This document shows, piece after piece, positions 57,801 through 64,000 of a DNA stretch of 64,000 bases. Source of the stretch: Mactromeris polynyma. Taxonomy: Eukaryota; Mollusca; Bivalvia; Venerida; Mactridae. The notes below the pieces were generated by a model. The model had not been told where the DNA came from, searched no databases, and was given only the letters and a program-made list of their open reading frames with translations. Positions within the stretch are counted from its first letter, which is position 1; each line of letters opens with the position of its first letter. The stretch covers positions 56,732,431 through 56,796,430 of the forward strand of contig JASFXZ010000002.1 in the NCBI GenBank assembly GCA_032209605.1, read 5' to 3'. A program made the translations under genes and the position numbers.

Positions 57801-60800
57801 AAAAGGCGACATCAAAATTGTCTGAAGATCAAACATTACACACGCGTCTGCTTCTACATTCAACAAGCAAATACAATTATTTCCCTTTCACCAATTTTCT
57901 TCCCCTTGTTGAATAAAGTTTCGTTGATGAAAGGAAGCTAGGGTCCAGAGAGGGGGACCTGGGGTCCAAATCTCTGAGATTTTGACAAAATAGGGTTGTC
58001 AATATCTAATCCTAGATCAAAAGGGCTCCATCATTTAAGGGTATTACTGTTTTTTGTCAAACATTAGCGAAATACACAAGAAAATGCATTGTATTGCAGA
58101 AGTCTACACACTCGAAAGGTTGACATAGATATGCTGCCTTACTGGGAGCTGGACCTCCCTGCTCCTTGTGGATCCATGTAACTAGGGTAGGGTGAAGAAG
58201 TCATAAACTGTTATGAAAGAAAACTGTATTAAATCAGAAATAAATCGTTTTGTGTTGAAGCAGTCATCAGACTTTGTAACAACTTTACCTGTGATCCGTG
58301 CTGTTGCTTAGTGCATAGTTCGCCATCTCTTTGGTTAACGTAGTGAGAAGATCGGCAACAAAGCTTTGTTTCTCGGCGAAGGTACAACCTACAGAAGTAG
58401 AGTCTAAATGGAGGTTAGTTTGTCTAACTTCTAGTACAACTATTCCTTATGTTATACATAACTTGGATTTGTAAGACAGAAAGCCATCCAGTAGGCGTAC
58501 GGAAGGTTTGGTGGTTCTACCCAGATCTCCACCTTGCTGGTATAGCCACTACATGACACTGGATGTTTATGTGACCTAAAGTCCCATTATAAAAATGCAT
58601 AACTTGGGTAGGATCGATGTAAGAATTCCAAATTTTGAAGTTTGACAGCATAACATATCTGCTTCCGTATTTAGATGAAGACAGAATAGCTGTGCTTACA
58701 TCCCTTCATGTATTCGTCATAGTAACGCACTCTTCATGTAAGCACTCTTGTTACAAGATAAGGAAACGTAATACTAATATTGGGCATATACTTTCGTAGT
58801 TTTTTTAGGTAATGTGATATGATGATGGCTATAAAACAGATGTATATTTTGTAATAAAAATATGCCTGGGACAAAATGAATCACACAGGAGTAAAATATT
58901 CCAATATTGGTATTTGCACTGTAGCAAGATGTAAATCAAACCCCTGGAGGGTTTGCAGTGTTGGAATGTCATCAACACATTGCGTTTACAACAAATAATG
59001 TCTAATTAACATTACAAAAAGAAACTATTGCCGATCTTATACCAAGGATTAGGCATGTTCTAACATACATGTAGGTCACTTATTTGTTTCCGTTCTTTCA
59101 TGTAGCACTGAATGCACTGACACTTTGACATCAAACATGATATCATTGGACATCGGGGTGGCACGATTTATCCTGAAATATCCCAAAATACACCCAACGA
59201 CCCAAAAATATCCAAAATAACATTGAAATGCACCACACTATCTCTAATTACCTAGTACTACCCCACATTCAGAAACACAACCTCAAACTATCCCAAACAA
59301 CCCCCAAACTATCCTAAAATATCAAAATGTCACAAACTTCTTCATAATCTTTCAAAATCGAATTTATTAAATTTAAATTTCAACCAGAACACTTCGAATA
59401 CAGCCGATTGCTATCAGAAGAAACACCAAATTGCTTAGGCACATCGTACTACCTGGTATAAGTCGGTCGCCTTCAAAGTCACATTTTGGTTCCACAAACT
59501 GTGTAGATGTTCCGCTTATAGGTCTTCCAGAATCTTCTTCAACACACCAGCAATATCCTGTAGTTTTATGACATTGCGCTTTATTCCATGTTCCTTCCGG
59601 TGAACAATTTGGAATGAATATTCCTGCTTTAGGGTTGTCCATCTCTTGTTCTAGCGCTGATTGTCTCTCCGTTAGACAGTCATTCAGTTCTGTAAAATGT
59701 CCAGCTTTTGATTATCGATAAAGGAAAGTAGAGACTGAATGTAGTGTCATCGCCATTAATGTACGATGGTTACAGATCTATAACTGGCAACAATCTGAAC
59801 CACCTAAGTAATACCGAGCTCTTAAAGGCGACCTAACATTAAAACGAGCGAGTTTTTGAATCTGATTTAAATCGCTATCGGGATATTAGGCCTATTCTGA
59901 TTTTTTTTTACAAAATAATCAAAATGCCAATAGATGTCATTTTTTTGTTGATGTGGTAGATAACAATAATAACTTTTATGTCGTGTTGATTTGTACCTGG
60001 GCTCCTGGAATGATCCCAGATTTGTATCTGATCCCTTTTTTAATAGACATGCTTCTCTATTTTTAGCTGCGTGTGAACTACGCCTTTGAGTTTTTAAAGC
60101 GAATTCTGACGTCCTTTTATTCAAACAATTCTTTTTTCGAGCGACATTTTTATGTACTTTAATTTTATGGTGTCGAGGTGAAGCTAGATTCAACACCACG
60201 ATATAGCTACATGAATAGTTTCTTTAGTCAATGTTTTCAGCGCTCAACTTTCAAGAAAAAAACGTTTAGCCGCGCTACCTTATAGTGTCAGATATTTGTA
60301 TTAATAAGTTTTCATGAAGTAACTTTTCAAGCTGTTTGTACCAAATCAGCATCTTTGCTTTAGGAGTTAATCTTTAACTAAATAACCGTATCTATGAGAA
60401 TATGAACATAATATTCTAGACAAAACGTTAAGTTTTAGAATTGAGCAATTATAAAGGAAGAGGAACGGTTGTGTTACGTTGTTAAACTTTGGGGTTTATG
60501 ATTAGAAAGCAGGAAAGCCCAGAAAGAGAGCACCTTCGCAACACCAGAGGTAATAGATCCGCTATCTCGACAGCGCAGGAGATTGTCAAGAGTTCTCTAC
60601 CTTTATCCTTTCTAGAGTTATCTCCATTTATCCGAACTCTAGAAGGATAAACGGAGAGAACTCGTGACAATCTCATGTGCTCTACAGATGAGTTGCATTG
60701 AGAAGGGGATCAATATACCGATGGCGGCGTGAAGTTGATAAAGAAATGTTGAAAGTGTCCATGTGGCATAGAAAGCAAATTTATTATAACTATACTCGGA

Positions 60801-63542
60801 TACTGTACAGTAGAATGTTACAGACAGAAAGCGAGTGGGTAGGTTTGAAGCTGCCTGTAATTAAGAACATAAAGAAACAATGTTTGAAAGCGAAACATAA
60901 ATAAGCTTTAAGCTACACTCCACGTTAGTGAATAATGTTTCATGGAAATATTCAAATAATTTATGAGAACTATTTCACGATGTTTGCGCCGCTCTATGAT
61001 CTAACGTACAATTATGTTTTACTTTTTCACACAGGACAAACTGTGTGTCGAATTTTATCGTTAACTGCGTAACAAGCACAGCTAACTGAAGCAGAATAAA
61101 CGAATAAATGTTGAACATGACAATTCTTAGCTAAACTAGATGTATGTCCTTAATTCACCCATTTCTAAACAGCAGATACAAACCTAACAATGAACAATAT
61201 ATTCAGTATATATATTACTCGAAACGACAGGTGCTGGACATGTATTTTATAATTAAGTAGCATTAATAATGACGTTCATTATAACAAGATTCCAGCTTTC
61301 CTCTTGAAAACAATGGTTTGAATATTCATATTTTTTAAAACAAAAGAAACAAAAGAGATCTGCTGTGTGAATGACATTGCATACAAGAAAGTACGAGATA
61401 GAAAAGCAAACATATTAAACACATAGCAGAGAAACATAGATCTCGAGCAGAACGAGACTTTGTTGTGAGAAACAGGATTAGATCATTATTTACCTTAATT
61501 AATATACTTGTCTTAGACTAGACCAAAAAAAACCTGGCAGAGTGGTTAAGGATTTCCAATTCAATGATCGAAATGTGAAAAAAACATGAACATTACGGAG
61601 CCTAATTGTACGTGTGAAGCAGCAGAAACTCAAACACTTCAACTATTGTCTTAGCAATCCTAACAAACCACATTTGGAGGTACCGTAAGACGACTTTCTT
61701 ACATCGTATTGGTAATTAACAAATACCAGTCCTTATATTTTCCAATGTAAAAAAGGGATATATGAGATATTTTGCTTACGTTTTTCTGGTCTTGGTTTGT
61801 TGACTGGTCTAGGACGACTGAAGTCAGGCCAAGTGTCATCAATGCTGACAGGTAACGAGGGGCTGGTATCTCTATCAACCTGGCCTGCAGAAACCAGTGG
61901 CAAAATGCAGCTTATATTGTATGTAAATATATTATATTTCTCAATCTTTTCAAAGGGGATTGGACTTCACAGTGTGGGCATTTGAATAATAATGAATATA
62001 AATATAACAATTTGACAAGAAGTAAGTAAAGGTGATATAGAAGAAGCTAAGCCAGTCGGTGAATTGCAGAGAGGCACAGTTGGTAAAAGCCATAACTTGA
62101 CAGACTGTCGAAGTAGTCAACGTGAACTTAGATATTTGAATTGAAAAGTGGGTATAAACCGTATCTTAAACTATTACTTGTACAGTTTGAAGTGGTGTCA
62201 GCTATAAGAGTACGTGGGTTGTAATACGATGTATTCGTTTGCTGTATTATTGGTTGAACAGTAATTTCATACATTCATTTTGTTAGTCTCATACTTCTTT
62301 TGACACCACTTGTAAATTGTGATGGCCACCCAGTTGCTTGAGTGTACCATAAATATGTTCAAAGCAGATAGCTATTGGGCATACCCGATGATATCCAGAA
62401 ATCACCGACACATTTTTTTCTCCTTGGCGAACAAACCATAAAAAGGTTATACAGCATCGTTCACTTCAGTTTGTTTATATTGGTTAGAGAAATACATGTA
62501 CGAGAAGTATATCAAAAATAATATTTAAAATACGGATTCACCCACTTTAAGCAAAATATGAATTTAGAGGCATAAATCTGGGAATAGATTGCACACACAA
62601 GATTAGCAGGCATAAAAGTGCGAAGCCGATCCCGGTCAGGGGAGAGAACTCAGGGAGTCAGATTATATAACACATGTCTAAACAAACTACTTACAATGAC
62701 TGGTTTGGGTATTCGTTAACCAAATATTATTACATATCTTACCATATACTGCCTAATCAGCAGTTAGTGAAATTATCGATGGCATGAATTGATTCGTCGT
62801 CAAGTTATATATACGTCATTGTAAGTAACTTTGTTTAACATGGGTATGAATGCTCAAACTTGGTGTACAATTAAATAGAATAAAACTCTTCCGGCAAAAA
62901 CCAAACAATTATGCATAATTAGTATGAATGAATCAGTCGTGAAACTCTGAAATGGTAAACTAAACGGATGGCAAAATATATAACTGTATGGAAATATTAT
63001 ACTTGATATAATTTTCACGTAGATAAATCCATAAACGAATTTAGAAAATTTAAGTATAAGGGAGGCAACCCATGAAAGACTGAAGACATGTTTTGCAGAA
63101 TTAGTGTTCTTTTGATTTCGCGAAATACAGCGGACAAATACATTTTGTATTTAATTGTAGATGCAAAATCATTTTGATTGATAATTTTTGGTTAACTACA
63201 AAACAAGTAACCAATCGAAGTGTGATATATATGTAGAATATTCGTAAACAAACCAAGTTTAAGTAACACTATTTATTTTCTTGTATACATATCGGGGCCT
63301 ACGACCAATATTTCCTATCAATATAGGAACAGTATTAATTCTCCCTTAATTTTTACTACTGCGTTCTGATGAAATATGCGAAATAAAGAAAATACATGAA
63401 TCATATAACACTTTGAACCTACCGTTTTTGGATGATGATGAAGATGATGGCGATGATTTCTTATTTAGAAGCTTATTTAAGTCTAAACTTTCACCTGTTG
63501 GTTTCACTTCCGGCGCATGCGTAGTCGTCTCTTGTTGTTCTT
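54538..63542 (-). CDS. SMOC: SMOC-like secreted modular calcium-binding protein, 3' part
   Basis: Seven exons in transcription order: 63542-63423, 61884-61780, 59689-59453, 58388-58289, 57012-56928, 55958-55799, 54812-54538; each junction agrees in phase. They encode a Thr/Ser/Pro-rich linker, a thyroglobulin type-1 domain, and an extracellular calcium-binding (SPARC_EC-type) domain. That domain runs EKQSFVADLLTTLTKEM, HERAVEWKFTVLD, ETRKCARKFVRYCDEDGNKK. The order type-1 domain then EC domain is that of SMOC1/2; in testicans the type-1 domain follows EC. SMOC proteins are secreted matrix modulators of growth-factor signalling. Signal peptide and follistatin/Kazal domain would lie beyond the right edge. 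The C-terminus differs from the vertebrate proteins. Confidence 0.85.
55799..55958 (-). CDS. SMOC: SMOC-like exon: second EF-hand
   Basis: 160 nt, acceptor ATACTGACAG, donor GTATGT, phase 0 to 1. Contains KCARKFVRYC then the loop D-E-D-G-N-K-K-V-S-R-Q-E with canonical ligands at positions 1, 3, 5, 9 and 12, and a closing Cys. Confidence 0.9.
56928..57012 (-). CDS. SMOC: SMOC-like exon: EC domain first EF-like region
   Basis: 85 nt, acceptor ATATTTTCAG, donor GTATAG, phase 2 to 0. Encodes ILVLDQNKTLHERAVEWKFT and VLDANYNQ, the first, less canonical EF loop (Asp-Ala-Asn-Tyr-Asn). Confidence 0.87.
58289..58388 (-). CDS. SMOC: SMOC-like exon: start of calcium-binding domain
   Basis: 100 nt, acceptor ACTTCTGTAG, donor GTAAAG. 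Encodes CTFAEKQSFVADLLTTLTKE and MANYALSNSTDH, matching the helix that opens the EC domain. Confidence 0.85.
58478..58600 (+). repeat. 5'-truncated copy of the 52.9-kb SINE
   Basis: AGAAAGCCATCCAGTAGGCG, TACGGAAGG, GGTGGTTCTACCCAG and GTTTATGTGACCTAAAG match the central and 3' parts of the SINE. The tRNA head is missing. Intronic. Confidence 0.7.
59453..59689 (-). CDS. SMOC: SMOC-like exon: thyroglobulin type-1 domain
   Basis: 237 nt, acceptor ATTTTACAG, donor GTAGTA, phase 1 to 1. Complete domain: C-L-T-E-R-Q-S-A-L-E-Q start, FIPNCSPEGTWNKAQCH, the diagnostic GYCWCVEEDSGRPISGT, and final KCD. Six cysteines in the family spacing. Confidence 0.93.
59700..61779. other. SMOC-like gene intron
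   Basis: Contains the hairpin element at 60,579 and an open minus-strand frame at 59,867-60,199 (110 codons, Lys/Arg-rich) with no known motif; it is more probably repeat-derived than a gene. Confidence 0.5.
60579..60674. mobile_element. Small hairpin element, copy 2
   Basis: GAGATTGTCAAGAGTTCTCT and the inverse of GAGATTGTCACGAGTTCTCT as ends, with inner CTTTATCCTTTCTAGAGTTA also folding back. The same arms occur at 10,491-10,612. Confidence 0.75.
61780..61884 (-). CDS. SMOC: SMOC-like exon: Pro/Arg-rich linker
   Basis: 105 nt, acceptor TTTCTGCAG, donor GTAAGC, phase 1 to 1. Encodes QVDRDTSPSLPVSIDDTWPD and a basic Pro-rich end. The SINE-free plus-strand frame at 61,797-61,985 is its shadow. 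Confidence 0.7.
61885..63422. other. SMOC-like gene intron
   Basis: AT-rich; no exon-like segment with matching splice phases or known repeat was recognised. Confidence 0.45.
63423..63542 (-). CDS. SMOC: SMOC-like exon: Ser-rich linker
   Basis: 120 nt, acceptor CTGAACTCAG, donor GTAGGT, phase 1 to 1. Encodes EEQQETTTHAPEVKPTGESL and a run of Ser, then Lys-Asn. Low complexity, no fold expected. Confidence 0.7.
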
Positions 63543-64000
63543 CTGAGTTCAGAGAGTAGAGAAAATAGAAAGAATAAACTAAATGACAGGGAGATGAATT
63601 CACAGTGCTCTAATGAAATCACAAATATCCACCTTGCCTGGCCTTGACCGATGTCCACAGTTAGTTGGGAGGATGTACCGGAAGTAGCAGATGCAGTTTA
63701 TGTCACCAAACCAAATATATATATATATCGATTTTTTAAATCTTCGACGCCATTAAATATTTAAAAGTTACTTGTACCATGCAGAAAACTTCAATGTATT
63801 TGCTGAATAAAATATAAAGCGAGTGATATTTCTTGGAATAAATAAGACCCGCTCAAGAAGTTTATATCATCATGAACTTTATACAGCTATAAGATGCGTG
63901 CATGTGATATGAACCGATATTGTATGAAACGCATGCTATAATCTGCAACAATCTTCTCTCATTTACCCGTATTTTTGAGTCGCTTGGTAACATAAACTTA
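63543..64000. other. Upstream intron of the SMOC-like gene, cut by the window edge
   Basis: The frame leading into the 63,542 exon needs an earlier exon in phase 1. None could be fixed here; the remaining 5' exons probably lie beyond 64,000. Confidence 0.5.

Noticed and set aside
59867..60199. 110-codon minus-strand frame in a SMOC-like intron
   Set aside because: No phase-matched splice sites, no domain, Lys/Arg-rich composition from AT-rich repeat-like DNA.

Overview
The window looks like nuclear DNA of a mollusc, most probably a bivalve. It is AT-rich, and its genes are split by GT..AG introns. It is crowded with tRNA-derived SINEs, short inverted-repeat DNA transposons, minisatellites and a CR1/L2-type LINE. 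One SINE (52.9 kb) and one recurrent DNA element (8.5, 16.1 kb) resemble families I know from clam and oyster genomes. No search was possible, so the organism call is an inference.

Layout. (1) 1.8-2.9 kb holds an intact single-exon plus-strand gene for an unrecognised 369-residue basic protein. (2) 34.0 to 6.1 kb, minus strand, is a long gene for a J-domain (DnaJ, Hsp40) membrane protein. Its J domain is split between exons at 32.1 and 29.4 kb. Several phase-matched transmembrane cassette exons follow at 26.3, 21.1, 14.0 and 12.1 kb. A short basic helix exon (7.7 kb) and a terminal exon (6.8-6.1 kb) with a 10-residue repeated tail end it. Two of the cassette exons lie in a tandem segmental duplication (about 18.6-28.3 kb), each copy made of minisatellite A, minisatellite B and a unique segment. 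(3) 35.0-45.0 kb is a transposon nest: paired SINE dimers in opposite orientation, a 49-bp perfect palindrome, a pair of small inverted-repeat elements, and a 6.56-kb element with terminal inverted repeats and an 8-bp target-site duplication that contains a nearly intact LINE. (4) 46.7-50.6 kb, plus strand, is a second J-domain membrane protein gene resembling DNAJC4, arranged head to head with the first and sharing its intron phases. (5) 63.5-54.5 kb, minus strand, holds seven downstream exons of a SMOC-like secreted calcium-binding matrix protein (thyroglobulin type-1 domain, then an extracellular calcium-binding domain with an EF-hand); its 5' end lies outside the window.

How the genes relate. 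The two J-domain genes are probably paralogues: both have an intron exactly before the H-P-D motif in phase 0 and transmembrane exons bounded by phase-2 introns. The plus copy kept one transmembrane exon, while the minus copy has accumulated at least four. The SMOC-like gene is functionally unrelated. Exon calls rest on splice-site dinucleotides, unbroken reading frames and phase agreement at each junction; there is no transcript evidence.
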